A DNA stretch of 64,000 bases from Bacteroidales bacterium. GTDB taxonomy: Bacteria > Bacteroidota > Bacteroidia > Bacteroidales > UBA3824. The stretch is taken from contig JAEDDH010000020.1 in assembly GCA_016293845.1 (NCBI GenBank), positions 6,252 to 70,251 of the forward strand. The letters are read 5' to 3'. The notes below the pieces were generated by a model, which worked only from the letters and a program-made list of their open reading frames with translations, was not told the origin of the DNA and made no database searches. A program made the position numbers and the translations under genes. Positions 43,449 through 54,145 of this stretch are shown here, one piece after another; position 1 is the first letter of the stretch, and each line of letters opens with the position of its first letter.

Positions 43449-44711
43449 ATGAACAGTTCCGAAATAAAACACGCTACTTGGATTCCTTCGCTCTACTATG
43501 CCGAGGGTTTACCTTATATGGCTGTCAACGCGCTGAGTACGATTTTTTATAAATCGGCTTTGGGGATGGACCACGATCTAATTACCTTTTACACAAGTAG
43601 TTTCTATCTCCCTTGGTTGATAAAGCCGCTTTGGAGTCCTATCACAGAAATGTTCAAAACTTCGAGATTTTGGATCACTTTCTGTCAGTTTTTCGCAGGT
43701 GTTTTGTTTGGATTGATTGCCTACACAATTCCTTTCGATGGTATTGTAAAATACTCATTGATAGTATTTTGGCTTGCCGCATTTGCTTCTGCTACTCACG
43801 ATATTGCCGCCGACGGTTTTTATATCAAGGCTTTAAGCTCTGAAAGTCAGGCGTTTTGGGTCGGTATCCGCAACACTTTTTATCGTATTTCTATGATTTT
43901 CTGTCAAGGCGGTCTTGTTGTTTTGGCAGGCTGTCTTACTGAATCTTATGGAGATGTAAAATTCGCCTGGCAGATTGTGTTCGGTATTTTTGGTGTATTG
44001 ATGGCGTTGTTGGCTGTATATCACTATTTTATGCTGCCAAAAAATGTTGAAACCAAACGGCAAAAGTCCGCGACCAATTTTTTTCACCCTTTTATAAAGT
44101 TTTTCCAAAAACCTGATATATTGCTGATTATGGCGTTTTTGCTCCTCTACCGATTGAGTGAGGCGCAGTTGTCAAAAATTTCTCCGCTCTTTTTGTTGGA
44201 TGCTCGCGAAAACGGCGGTTTAGCCTTGACGCAAAGTGATTTAGGACTTGTAAACGGCACTTTTGGATTGATTGCCCTTATTCTCGGAGGTATTCTCGGC
44301 GGAATTTACATTGCCAAGAAAGGCTTGCGCAAATCGTTGATAATTATGTTTTTGGCGTTGAATCTGCCTGATATTTTCTACGCTTATATGGCCGCTTTGC
44401 AAACCGAGTGTTTTGCCGCGGTTTCGTCGATGGTTTTTATCGAACAGTTTGGCTATGGATTTGGATTTACAGCCTACACGGTGTTTATGATGCAGATTTC
44501 GCGCGGTGCTAATTCGTCGTCGCACTATGCAGTGTGCACCGCTTTTATGGCTGCGGGAATGATGCTGCCGGGTATGGTGAGCGGTTGGCTGCAAAATATG
44601 ATGGGGTATACCACGTTTTTTATTTGGGTAACGGTCTGTGCACTGCCGTCGCTTTTAATTGCTTTGTATATGCGCAAAAACAATAAGATTTTAGACCAAG
44701 AATATGCCTGA
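43449..44711 (+). CDS. AmpG-like MFS permease
   Basis: About twelve hydrophobic segments and the AmpG-type start TWIPSLYYAEGLPYMAVNAL are present, along with WLIKPLWSPITEMF and HDIAADGFYIKAL, the hallmark helix of AmpG (D-I-A-x-D). AmpG imports anhydromuropeptides released by lytic enzymes. The SpoIID-like gene in front fits a muropeptide route. Substrate is inferred. Start at ATG 43449, 2 nt after the previous stop. It overlaps the next gene by 8 nt. Confidence 0.82.
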   Translation: MNSSEIKHATWIPSLYYAEGLPYMAVNALSTIFYKSALGMDHDLITFYTSSFYLPWLIKPLWSPITEMFKTSRFWITFCQFFAGVLFGLIAYTIPFDGIVKYSLIVFWLAAFASATHDIAADGFYIKALSSESQAFWVGIRNTFYRISMIFCQGGLVVLAGCLTESYGDVKFAWQIVFGIFGVLMALLAVYHYFMLPKNVETKRQKSATNFFHPFIKFFQKPDILLIMAFLLLYRLSEAQLSKISPLFLLDARENGGLALTQSDLGLVNGTFGLIALILGGILGGIYIAKKGLRKSLIIMFLALNLPDIFYAYMAALQTECFAAVSSMVFIEQFGYGFGFTAYTVFMMQISRGANSSSHYAVCTAFMAAGMMLPGMVSGWLQNMMGYTTFFIWVTVCALPSLLIALYMRKNNKILDQEYA

Positions 44712-47700
44712 AAATCAAGACATAGAGCCCGAAAAAGCCGTTGAAAAACAGCCGAAGAAAAAACGGAAGTTTTGGAAATTTCTTCTAAAGTTTTTCGTTG
44801 TGCTTGCCGTGGTTATGGGCGTGGCTCAGTATGTGCTTTATTATTACGCATTTCCGTTGCTCAAAGAAAAAATTTGCCAAAATGTTTCCGATCAAACCAA
44901 CGGTCTGTACACCATTAATTTCGATGATATTCGTCTTAACTTTCTGGGTCGCAGCATTTTGTTGACCAATTTTACTATGAAAGCCGACACCACTGTTTAT
45001 TTGCAGTTGAAGGAGCAAAGGTCCTACAACCGTGCTATTTACAATATTTCTGTCAGTAATTTTGCTATTAAAAATATCCGCCTTTCGTCTATTTTTGGGT
45101 CTCGGCGTTTGCGCATTAATTCTATTGAATTAATCCGTCCTGTGATACGTCTTGCAGGTAAACCCGACGACAAGCACAAGGGTAAATACGATGCTATTCA
45201 CAAAGACCTTTACCCGCTTATCAGTAATTATTTCAACAAAGTGGAAATTAAAAATATTTCCGTAACCGATGGATTTTTCGACTTTTATAAAACCGTTACC
45301 GACGAAAACGAGATGGCTGTGGTGGGCAATATTAATATTGCCCTGTCTGATTTTTATGTGGATGAAGAGGTCTACACAACCAACAACCGCCTTTTTTATT
45401 CCCACAAAATTGCAATCAATTCGGGCGGCTACAAAATTCGTCTTGCCGATAGTATTCACACTGTCAACTGTGGTGATTTGATTATAAAGACCTCAGATTC
45501 AATTATTTTCGCCACTGATGTAAAACTTCTTGCCGAAGGTCCTAAGGCGGCGTATAGCACCAAAGAAAAATTTAATGTTACTCTCGACACAATTTCTATA
45601 ACTGGCGTTGATATTAATAAGGCTTATTTTAAAGAAGTGGTTGATATTCGTGCAGTTTCGCTGGTAAATCCAAAGATTTCGTTTGCCACCGGACGTCGCC
45701 GCAACAAAAATAATCAAAACATAGAATCCACCGATCAGGGCAACTGGTACTCGCTGATTAAAGGCACTTTAAAGGCTATCAACATAGATACTTTTGAAAT
45801 TTCGGATGCTTCGATTAAGGTTTCAAATCCAAAATTCACAAAACCTGCCTACGAGGTGGGCAATGTAAACATCACGCTACTTGGTTTCGTGCTTGATTCG
45901 TTGGCTTATCGCAACCACAATAAAATTCTCTATTCCAACGATTTGGATATTTCTATTCGTGATTTTGATATGCGCCTTCCCGACCGTGTTCATCTGCTTT
46001 CGTCGTCGTATCTGTTGCTCTCAACCAAGCAGAAGGCTGTTTCGGCAGGCAAAATCCGCATTAGTCCGCTCTTCGATGCCAAAGATTCTACCGACAGTCG
46101 GATGAATATCTCTGTGCCAAAACTCGATATCAAGAATATTGACATCAAAAAAGCGTATAACTCGCAGATTTTCAATGTGGGAGCGGTGCTGATTTTAAAA
46201 CCTCAGATTGAGTCTAAAAGTTTCAACGATACCGCCACTCATCGCAAAAAACCGAGTATGGCAAAACTCCTTAGCGATGAATATTTCAAGTCGCTTCGTA
46301 TCGCAAAAATCACTATTAAAGATAGTTACATCGATATCGATCAGCAATCTTCTATTCTCGAAGATAGCCTGACAGTCAGCGGTTTGCTTTCTGTTTCGTT
46401 TGACAATTTCGAGACAGGTCGCGCACTTTTGAGCAATGGCGAAAAGCCTTTTATTGTTTCAAACATCAATCTCACGCTCGATAATTTTGTGATGAAACCT
46501 TCTACCGATATCCATACTCTTAAAGGTCAGAACTTTACGGTAGATTCAAGGGAAAAAACTATTTCTCTCTCTAATTTTAGTTACTATGCCGACACTGAAT
46601 CTCTGTTAATTCCTGTTTTGCAGCGTCTTAACAAACATTCGGTGATTGATTTCAAGGTGAAGAAGGCCGTGCTGTCAAACACAAATCTTATTCAAGGTTT
46701 TTATAACAATAAGGTGGAAATTGGCAATTTTCAAATTCTAAATCCGCAATTGGTTTTCATAGATTATCCGCATCTAAAACGTTTGTTGAATGATTCTCTT
46801 GCAGTGGATTCCGTTTCTCAAAATGTTGTTGAAACCGACGATTTGCCCACTCATCGCGATTCTGTTTATGATTCTTGGTCTGATTTAGAAAAATCTTTTG
46901 CTAAATTAATGCCTAAGTCGCTGAATATTGTTAAAATAGATACTTTTGCAGTTGACAGTGGTGTGGTTCAACTTATTGTGCGCGATTCTTTAAATCAAAA
47001 CCGTTTTTCTACCGAAAACCGTTTTAAACTTGATATTGAGCATTTTTATTTCGACCGCGACAGCGCAGAGTGTACAGGTAATTTCCTTTTTGCCGATAAT
47101 TATAAACTGATTATCAATAACTTTCAATTTCTCTTGCCCGACCGAGTGCATAATGTCAAGGCTTCTGAAATAAGTCTTGACACCAAAGAGGGATTTTTTA
47201 AGTCGGATATGGTGTTTGTGTCTCAAAATCACGCATATACGGTTTCTGACAAAAACATTGTTAATGCCTATTTTCCTGCCATCGACCTTCGTGGAATTGA
47301 TTTTAACCGTTTTGCCAAAACGGGTTTTCTCTGCACCGATACTTGCCTGATTGATAAGAGTGTATTCACCATCGTTAAGCCCGAAAACAAGCGTACAGAT
47401 TCTGCCATAGTTAAGAAAAAGCCGCCAATTTTGAATAAGTTTATCCGCAATTTCCAAATTTTTAAGATTGTTTCTAATGATAGTAAGTTTGGTATTTATC
47501 AGAATATCAATAATATATCTACAAGAACAGTCTTCGCCGATTTTGATCTTTCGGTTGATTCACTCACTATCGACAGTGCAAATCTTGCCCAAAAGGGTCA
47601 TCTGATTTCGTTCCGAAATCCTACTTTCCATTCAGAAAATATTGCTATTCTTACCAAAAACGCTGAAAATCAGATTGCTATCAAACGTGCTGACATTGTC

Positions 47701-49242
47701 AACGATTCGTTGCATATTCACAATATATTTTTCGATAAGGGTGACGAAGATTTTCAAAACCGCAGCCGTGGTGTTTCTGCTGTGTTTGTTCCTGATATTC
47801 TTGTGGTTAAACCCGATTTGGAATCTGCCGCTTTTGCCAAGACAATTCAAGCCGAAAAGATTTTTATAGATTCTCCCGAGGCTGAGTTTGTCGCAGGTAA
47901 ACGTCCCGACCAAAAACCAGATTTTGATATTACAAAAATTTATAACAAATTCAACGCTCTTGTTGTTGATACTCTCTATGCAGGTAATATTCGTTTGGAT
48001 ATTTATCGAACTGGCAAAAATTCTCTGAAACTCAATAATTTGGATTTTAAAATTATTGGTCTCGACTCTCGTAATATTCAAGAAGACCGTTTCCCTGTTA
48101 AGGAGATTACCACAGGTATCAACAACTATACTATTTATCTAAAAGATAGTCTCTATATGCTTCACGCAGGTCGTGTGGAGTTTGCGCCCGACAAAAACGA
48201 CATTATTGTTTATAATGTGGAATATCGCCCCACAGTTGGGCGTTACAATTTTTACAAACTTTTCCCTTATCGCAAAAGTGCTACTTTTTTATCGTGTGGC
48301 AAGGTTACAGCGCACAATTTTGATATGGATAAGTTTGCTCTTCAACGCCGTATAGATATTGAACGACTCTCTATCGACCGTCTTGCGCTCAATTCTTATC
48401 TCAACCGCTCCAAACCGTCTGACACTTCGTCGATTAAACCAAATCTTCACGAATTTATCCGCCGGATTCCTATGCGTATTACCATTGATACTACCATTGT
48501 ATCAAATAGTTACATCGCTTGCGAACAACTCAGTCCCGAAGCGGCTGTTCCTGGCATTCTCACTATCAATGATGTTTCGGGTAAGGTTTTCAACTTTACC
48601 AACGACACCGCCACCCTCCGCCACGACAGCATTATGTTTGCCAACGTTGAAGGTCGTTTGATGAATAAGGCGGGCATCAAGGCTGATTTTAAATATTTTC
48701 TTAATTCCCCCACAGACGAATTTATCGTTAAGGCTCAGACCGATACGATTTTCCTTCCCGATATGAATCCGTTTCTCGAAAACGCCCTTTTTGCCTGTAT
48801 CGACGACGGTGTAATGAAGAGTGCCGACATTGAGTTTACTTCCAACAACAATTCGTCGTCTGGTGTGTCGGTGTTTCGCTATAATGGACTAAAACTTTCT
48901 GTAAATAAGCACGATAGCGTTCAACCAAAGCGACGTGGATTATTGTCGTTTCTTGCCAATTCGCTCATTCGCACCGACAATCCTAAGCACAAACTTTCGC
49001 GCGTTAAAAAGGGTTATATTTACGCCAAACGCGACCCGCACAAGAGTTTTTCATCGTACTGGATTCAATCTGTGCTATCTGGAGCAAAGGCAACCGCCGG
49101 TTTTGAGAGCAAGGAACAAAAAGACGAGCGCAGACTTTCATCTAAAATTAAAGACGTAATTAGTATAAAACATCATATCGAAGAAAAACAACGAAAAAAA
49201 CAACGCAAAAAATTTAACGAGGAAATTAAAAATGAAAAATAA
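44704..49242 (+). CDS. Large AsmA-like/TamB-like envelope protein
   Basis: The 1512-residue protein has a basic N-terminus, one TM helix (FLLKFFVVLAVVMGVAQYVL), and then a very long periplasmic part of repeated beta-strand pairs. Examples are FDDIRLNFLGRSILLTNFTM and VGNINIALSDFYVDEEV. It ends in a lysine-rich tail (EEKQRKKQRKKFNEEIKNEK). This is the architecture of AsmA-like proteins, which bridge the periplasm for lipid transport or envelope maintenance. It overlaps both neighbours (8 and 11 nt), so it belongs to the same operon as thiL to the Mpl-like gene. Confidence 0.7.
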   Translation: MPENQDIEPEKAVEKQPKKKRKFWKFLLKFFVVLAVVMGVAQYVLYYYAFPLLKEKICQNVSDQTNGLYTINFDDIRLNFLGRSILLTNFTMKADTTVYLQLKEQRSYNRAIYNISVSNFAIKNIRLSSIFGSRRLRINSIELIRPVIRLAGKPDDKHKGKYDAIHKDLYPLISNYFNKVEIKNISVTDGFFDFYKTVTDENEMAVVGNINIALSDFYVDEEVYTTNNRLFYSHKIAINSGGYKIRLADSIHTVNCGDLIIKTSDSIIFATDVKLLAEGPKAAYSTKEKFNVTLDTISITGVDINKAYFKEVVDIRAVSLVNPKISFATGRRRNKNNQNIESTDQGNWYSLIKGTLKAINIDTFEISDASIKVSNPKFTKPAYEVGNVNITLLGFVLDSLAYRNHNKILYSNDLDISIRDFDMRLPDRVHLLSSSYLLLSTKQKAVSAGKIRISPLFDAKDSTDSRMNISVPKLDIKNIDIKKAYNSQIFNVGAVLILKPQIESKSFNDTATHRKKPSMAKLLSDEYFKSLRIAKITIKDSYIDIDQQSSILEDSLTVSGLLSVSFDNFETGRALLSNGEKPFIVSNINLTLDNFVMKPSTDIHTLKGQNFTVDSREKTISLSNFSYYADTESLLIPVLQRLNKHSVIDFKVKKAVLSNTNLIQGFYNNKVEIGNFQILNPQLVFIDYPHLKRLLNDSLAVDSVSQNVVETDDLPTHRDSVYDSWSDLEKSFAKLMPKSLNIVKIDTFAVDSGVVQLIVRDSLNQNRFSTENRFKLDIEHFYFDRDSAECTGNFLFADNYKLIINNFQFLLPDRVHNVKASEISLDTKEGFFKSDMVFVSQNHAYTVSDKNIVNAYFPAIDLRGIDFNRFAKTGFLCTDTCLIDKSVFTIVKPENKRTDSAIVKKKPPILNKFIRNFQIFKIVSNDSKFGIYQNINNISTRTVFADFDLSVDSLTIDSANLAQKGHLISFRNPTFHSENIAILTKNAENQIAIKRADIVNDSLHIHNIFFDKGDEDFQNRSRGVSAVFVPDILVVKPDLESAAFAKTIQAEKIFIDSPEAEFVAGKRPDQKPDFDITKIYNKFNALVVDTLYAGNIRLDIYRTGKNSLKLNNLDFKIIGLDSRNIQEDRFPVKEITTGINNYTIYLKDSLYMLHAGRVEFAPDKNDIIVYNVEYRPTVGRYNFYKLFPYRKSATFLSCGKVTAHNFDMDKFALQRRIDIERLSIDRLALNSYLNRSKPSDTSSIKPNLHEFIRRIPMRITIDTTIVSNSYIACEQLSPEAAVPGILTINDVSGKVFNFTNDTATLRHDSIMFANVEGRLMNKAGIKADFKYFLNSPTDEFIVKAQTDTIFLPDMNPFLENALFACIDDGVMKSADIEFTSNNNSSSGVSVFRYNGLKLSVNKHDSVQPKRRGLLSFLANSLIRTDNPKHKLSRVKKGYIYAKRDPHKSFSSYWIQSVLSGAKATAGFESKEQKDERRLSSKIKDVISIKHHIEEKQRKKQRKKFNEEIKNEK

Positions 49243-50590
49243 ATATTTTTTTATAGGCATAGCCGGTTGCGGAATGAGTGCAATTGCTCAGTTCCTTAGA
49301 GGAAAAGGTCGCGAAGTGAGTGGCTCTGACCGAATTTTTGCATCGCCCGAAGGTCAAGATACAAAACAAAAACTTGAAGCCGAAGGTATAAAATGTTATA
49401 ATCAAGGCGAAAGCGTTCCCGACCTCGACACTGATTGCGTGGTAGTTTCCACTGCCATTGAAGACACCGTTCCCGAATATGCTTTTGCTATTAAAAACAA
49501 TCTTAGAATCCTTCACCGCAGCAAGTTGCTTGCCGACATTGCTCTAAAAAGCAAGACCATCGCCGTAAGCGGAACTTCGGGAAAATCTACTACTACTGCA
49601 ATGATTTACTGCATTTTAGAAAAATGCGGATTTTCTCCCTCGCTCATTTCGGGCGCGGGACTTGTTTCGCTTCAAAAGCAGGGCAAAATAGGCAACGCCG
49701 CCGTGGGCAACAGCGATTATCTTGTAATTGAATCTGACGAATCCGATGGAACAATAAAAAATTATCGTCCCTCTATCGGCGTTATTCTCAATATCGACCG
49801 CGACCACAAGGAGATTCCAGAACTTATGCAACTTTTTACTTCATTTGCCCATAATACCCGCAACAATCTGATTGTCAATCAAGACAACGATCGCTCTGCA
49901 TCTTTATCAATTGATATTGTCAACGATTTTTCGTGCCGTGGCTTGGCTGGAAACAATGCCGAGGATTTTGTGCAAAATCCCGATAGTATTGAGTTTACTT
50001 GCGGCGATACTCGCTTTAAAATCAATGTGATAGGTCGCCACAATATGGAAAACGCTATGGCAGCCATTTCTGTGGCTCGTGTGCTTGGCATCAGCGACAA
50101 AGATTCTGCCGCCGCACTTACTCAGTATCAAGGTATTTATCGCCGCAACCGTGTGATAGCCAACAAAAACGGTATTGTTATTATGGACGATTTTGCCCAT
50201 AATCCTGCCAAAATTTCAGCATCCATTTCGGCGTGTCAGGCTATCTCAAAACGTGTGATATCGTGGTTTCAGCCGCACGGTTTCGCCCCATCGCGTATGA
50301 TGAAAGACGAACTTATCGAGCGTCTCGCCGCCCTTCTCCGTCCCGACGACCGCATAATTTTCTCCAAAATCTATTACGCAGGAGGCACTGCCGACCAATC
50401 ATTCTCAGCCGCCACCTTTGCCGACGCTCTCACCGCCCTTGGCAAAAACGCCCTCTACATCGAAAACCGTCAAGACATCATTCCCAACCTCCGCACCACC
50501 GCCCAACCCGGCGACATCATCCTCCTTATGGGCGCCCGCGACCCCTCTCTTGCTGATTTTGCAGAGAAAGTGGCTGAGATGGTTGTATAA
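49232..50590 (+). CDS. Mur ligase family protein, Mpl-like
   Basis: KYFFIGIAGCGMSAIAQFLR (the MurC/Mpl dinucleotide-like start), SGTSGKSTTTAMIYCIL (ATP loop near residue 113), IESDESDGTIKNYRPSIGVI, VIGRHNMENAMAAISVARVL and VIMDDFAHNPAKI. The last resembles Mpl's DDFAHHP with Asn for His. MurC adds L-Ala to UDP-MurNAc; Mpl recycles whole tripeptide. Position behind an AmpG-like permease and a SpoIID-like lytic protein favours recycling (Mpl), but this is inference. 452 residues. Confidence 0.82.
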   Translation: MKNKYFFIGIAGCGMSAIAQFLRGKGREVSGSDRIFASPEGQDTKQKLEAEGIKCYNQGESVPDLDTDCVVVSTAIEDTVPEYAFAIKNNLRILHRSKLLADIALKSKTIAVSGTSGKSTTTAMIYCILEKCGFSPSLISGAGLVSLQKQGKIGNAAVGNSDYLVIESDESDGTIKNYRPSIGVILNIDRDHKEIPELMQLFTSFAHNTRNNLIVNQDNDRSASLSIDIVNDFSCRGLAGNNAEDFVQNPDSIEFTCGDTRFKINVIGRHNMENAMAAISVARVLGISDKDSAAALTQYQGIYRRNRVIANKNGIVIMDDFAHNPAKISASISACQAISKRVISWFQPHGFAPSRMMKDELIERLAALLRPDDRIIFSKIYYAGGTADQSFSAATFADALTALGKNALYIENRQDIIPNLRTTAQPGDIILLMGARDPSLADFAEKVAEMVV

Positions 50591-50593
50591 CAA

Positions 50594-51964
50594 TTAGGGT
50601 TGTGTAACGTTAATATCTTTTATAAGTAATGGCATATTTGTCTTTTCATTTATGCTATTGTATATTAGACTTTGCTTTGTAACCTTTGAGAAACTATTCT
50701 TTTGTGAATTTGTAATCACAGATAGTGCTGTGTTTAATAATGGCTCTGATGTGTCTCCTAACTGTATAAGTTTGAAATTGAGTTCATTAATGTTGATGTC
50801 AGGTTCAAAACCGTGAGTGTAGTTTGATTCGTGCTTGGCATTGAATAGTCTTAGAATTATAGGTTGGATAGCCCAATTTGATTGCGAATATGTGTCAGTA
50901 AACATAGTAGAGCCAACATTTTTACCGTATGTCGTAGTTCCAACAATTGTTACATCTGTGTAGGCTTTCAATATGTTGGTTAATGCTTCGCTTGCTGATG
51001 CTGTTTGACCGCTTGTTATGAAAACAATGTTGTGTATGTTGTCTCCAATATATGAATTTGGATAATATTTGAATCTGATATTTGTATTTTCGTTATCATA
51101 GTATTTCATTATTTTGGAGTTGTATTCTATGCTTAACGCTGTTTTTGTAGTGTCTAAATTAGGTGTTATTAAACTTGATATGGTTACCGCTAAATCTATT
51201 TGTCCTCCCGGATTATACCTTAAATCTAAGATAAGGTCTGTTATCCTGTCTTGTTTGAACTTTTCAAAAACAGATAGTAGTTCGTTGGTATATTCGTTTG
51301 AACCATCCCCTTTGTCATTTGTAAATTGTGTATATGCCAAGTATCCTATTGTTTTATTATCAATGTCTATTATCTTTGATAGTAATATTGGATTCTCATA
51401 GACTATTTCAGAGTTAAGTGTTACTGTGTCTTTTTGATTATCACTGATAAATATGAATGAGGCGTAATCTAAATTGAGAAGTTGTTGGATGTTGTTTTTC
51501 GTAAGGATGTTGCCATTGATAGCAGTAAAAACGTCTCCCCGTTTGATACCAGATTTTTGGGCAGGTGATTCTTTTTTAACATATAAAACTACACCCACTA
51601 AATTACTTTTTGCTGTGTCAGCATAAGTTATGAAATATTCAAAACCGAACTCTTTGGTAACCCCGTGGAGCACATTATAATTTTTTTCTGCATTATCGCT
51701 TATCCAAGAGAACCGATCGTCTACACCTTCGTTGTATAGTAGAGATTTAAAAAATGATTGGGGTGATTGCGAATATATTGGATGTTCGGGTAAATGGTCG
51801 TTCCAATAGTAATAGTTATACATAGTGTTGTAAATCCATTCATTAATCACGCTGTCTTGATTGAGATTGGAAATTTCTATTCCGTGCTCCTTTAAACACG
51901 ATACACTAAATAGCAGCAATGCGATGCATACACATTTAAAAACAATACGCGACAGATAATTCAT
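50594..51964 (-). CDS. S41-family (C-terminal-processing) protease, lipoprotein
   Basis: The signal has a lipobox (LLLFSVSC). A PDZ-like segment (VGVVLYVKKESPAQKSGIKR GDVFTAINGN in two parts) precedes the S41 core, with LILDLRYNPGGQIDLAVTIS, ITSGQTASASEALTNIL (Ser nucleophile in the second S of SAS) and TYGKNVGS (catalytic Lys). Cleaves substrates near their C-terminus in the periplasm. Start at ATG 51964 (MNYLSR); an alternative ATG is 12 nt upstream. It is the last gene of a minus-strand operon that begins with a radical SAM gene. Confidence 0.87.
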   Translation of the reverse strand: MNYLSRIVFKCVCIALLLFSVSCLKEHGIEISNLNQDSVINEWIYNTMYNYYYWNDHLPEHPIYSQSPQSFFKSLLYNEGVDDRFSWISDNAEKNYNVLHGVTKEFGFEYFITYADTAKSNLVGVVLYVKKESPAQKSGIKRGDVFTAINGNILTKNNIQQLLNLDYASFIFISDNQKDTVTLNSEIVYENPILLSKIIDIDNKTIGYLAYTQFTNDKGDGSNEYTNELLSVFEKFKQDRITDLILDLRYNPGGQIDLAVTISSLITPNLDTTKTALSIEYNSKIMKYYDNENTNIRFKYYPNSYIGDNIHNIVFITSGQTASASEALTNILKAYTDVTIVGTTTYGKNVGSTMFTDTYSQSNWAIQPIILRLFNAKHESNYTHGFEPDININELNFKLIQLGDTSEPLLNTALSVITNSQKNSFSKVTKQSLIYNSINEKTNMPLLIKDINVTQP

Positions 51965-52490
51965 AACCGAAACCATTTATTGTACTTGAAATGTATTTCA
52001 TATTATCATTTTTCAACACAGAATATGTATATCCTTTGTAGATTATAAAATCAAAGACAAATCTTTTTATCTTGTGTGTATAACCAACCCCTACATCAAA
52101 ACTATAACTTTGATTATTTTCATTATCTTTGTTTGTCATTGAAGTTGAATACTTACCCGAAGAACTTGCATAAATGCCGTTGTGTTTGATGTTTTGACAA
52201 CAATATTATCTGTATTCTATGGCGGTAAGAATGTTTTGATGGTTAATCACTGATTCTTTGTTGCTGAGAATAAGATTTGTGGACGAAAACTCATATCCTG
52301 TCCAAAAACTGATAGAATGATGTGAGTTTAAATATCGTTCGTAACCTATTTTTGTGATATTCATACCGTCTCCTTGGAATAAAGTATTAATATCACTACT
52401 GAATTTTATCGCATTTTTAGTGCTGTCCTGACCAAATGCTGTATTTAAATATATACAGCAAATGAATATGGTTAAAAATCTTTTAATCAT
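51936..52490 (-). pseudogene. Outer-membrane beta-barrel protein gene with one in-frame TAA
   Basis: The first part has a signal peptide (MIKRFLTIFICCIYLNTAFG) and beta-strand-like segments ending TAIEYR, then TAA (52208-52206). The same frame continues YCCQNIKHNGIYASSSGKYS and SYSFDVGVGYTHKIKRFVFD to VAYCF-stop. A barrel ending with a C-terminal Phe is the expected signature, so a nonsense codon has hit an otherwise intact ~184-codon gene. It overlaps both neighbours (8 and 28 nt) within the operon. Confidence 0.65.
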
Positions 52491-54090
52491 TTTTTTTAAT
52501 TGAATCTAAATATTGTTTTGCGTTAAGTATAATTGCCATTGTTTTCGGTGATGGGACTTTTTCTTTTAGTCGTACTATTTCTTTTGCTTCTCTTTTGGTT
52601 TTGTCGTGACTATTGGTTTGTTGGTAGAGGTTAAATAGTTTATGTCGAGCAGTGAACTTTGCAGGGCAAATGTTTTTCGCCAACAAATATGCTTGCTCGG
52701 CAGAGTCCGGTATTTGTTTTAGCGAATAGTAATCTCCTTCAATAACTAATGGAGTATACCATAATACATACTTTTTAAGTTTTTGTAGAAGAATAAATGC
52801 CTCGTCCGTTTTTCCATTATTTAATAAATAACCAGCATAACTATATCGATACACGTGATTGTCAGAAAGATGTTTGTTGAACCCTCTGAGAAAAAATGAT
52901 TTATTGCTTGACTCCATTTTAGATATCGCAATATATTTGGGGTAGAGATAACCCGTACAACAGACAAGCGCAATACTTATTGGAATAAGATACATACTAT
53001 TTACACATATTAAAGGTTTGATATTTGTGCAATATATCCCGCTAAGAAAAGCAACTGCATACTTAAAGAATGTGATATGCAGTATGTAACTGAAAAATAA
53101 TGATATTACTATTGCTCCTATTATAAGAATAAATTCCTTACTGTTATTGCGCAGTTGTTTTATTACTGTTATGGCTATTATTGTTAGCATTGCGATTCCA
53201 AATAATCCTAACTCGCATACCATTTGTAGTGGTTCGTTTAAGGTGGTGACTGTATTGTCTGCCATCATCATTTCATTGTCAGTCATTTTTCCATCTGCGT
53301 AATACTTCGCTTGATAATTTGGAAATTCTGCCGCAAAGTTTCCATAGCCAACACCAAGCAGTGGATGATTAGTAATCATCTCATACGTTATTTTGATAAT
53401 GAGAAAACGACCAATAGAAGAATCTCTTTTGAAAGCAACAGCCACAATTAATAACAATACTGCACAAATTACTACTAAATGATGCTTTTTCAAAAATTTG
53501 TATTTTTTATGTAATGTGTATAAAAATAACATAATTATTATAACTAACGACAATCTTGATTGTAGATAAATTGTTGTTATTAAATCTATTACAAATAACA
53601 ATATGAGCATTGCCTTGATATACTTATTTGAATGTCGGTTACAGTATGCTACTATTATTGTACAACATATTGCTAAAAACAATGCGAAAATCCCACTGTT
53701 GCCCCAATGGTTTGTCACCGTTTCTTCAATATTCAAATCAGAAACATACAATCTGACGTATTCAGTGATGTTACTAAGCAGTAGAATCGCAAACAGACTT
53801 TCAATAGATAATCGTTTGTTTTGTTTTGCAAGATTCCGATATACTATGAAAGTAACACAGAAAATTAGACATTCAATGTAAAACGTTGTTGTATACTGTG
53901 TTAAATTCAATAAACAATGCTGTAATCCACCATATACCATTATTGCAGGCAGAATTAAATCTGCATAGCACAATTCAATTCTGATTTTTGCAAATGCTAT
54001 ACACAATAGTATTCCTGATAGTATTATTGAAATGTAAATACCTGCAATGTACGTATTTGCTAAATCTCCTTCTATCGCCACTATTGACAC
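52483..54090 (-). CDS. O-antigen-ligase-like (Wzy_C) membrane protein with TPR-like tail
   Basis: About ten TM helices lie within the first 400 residues, including the family's periplasmic loop motif MITNHPLLGVGYGNFAAEF. The C-terminal ~130 residues form TPR-like helices (YSYAGYLLNNGKTDEAFILL; SAEQAYLLAKNI). O-antigen ligases join a sugar chain to an acceptor, but in Bacteroidota similar proteins are also found outside polysaccharide loci. 535 residues. Function in this operon is unknown. Confidence 0.78.
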   Translation of the reverse strand: MSIVAIEGDLANTYIAGIYISIILSGILLCIAFAKIRIELCYADLILPAIMVYGGLQHCLLNLTQYTTTFYIECLIFCVTFIVYRNLAKQNKRLSIESLFAILLLSNITEYVRLYVSDLNIEETVTNHWGNSGIFALFLAICCTIIVAYCNRHSNKYIKAMLILLFVIDLITTIYLQSRLSLVIIIMLFLYTLHKKYKFLKKHHLVVICAVLLLIVAVAFKRDSSIGRFLIIKITYEMITNHPLLGVGYGNFAAEFPNYQAKYYADGKMTDNEMMMADNTVTTLNEPLQMVCELGLFGIAMLTIIAITVIKQLRNNSKEFILIIGAIVISLFFSYILHITFFKYAVAFLSGIYCTNIKPLICVNSMYLIPISIALVCCTGYLYPKYIAISKMESSNKSFFLRGFNKHLSDNHVYRYSYAGYLLNNGKTDEAFILLQKLKKYVLWYTPLVIEGDYYSLKQIPDSAEQAYLLAKNICPAKFTARHKLFNLYQQTNSHDKTKREAKEIVRLKEKVPSPKTMAIILNAKQYLDSIKKND

Positions 54091-54145
54091 AACGAGAGTA
54101 AGGGTTAGTATTACTAACCCTTACTTGGCAACCATTTTTTATCAA

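Noticed and set aside
11216..52208. Reassignment of TAA as a sense codon, suggested by four in-frame TAA codons
   Set aside because: Many intact genes (mnmE, rpsO, pnp, gluQ) end with TAA and homologous proteins stop there; decay is the simpler explanation.
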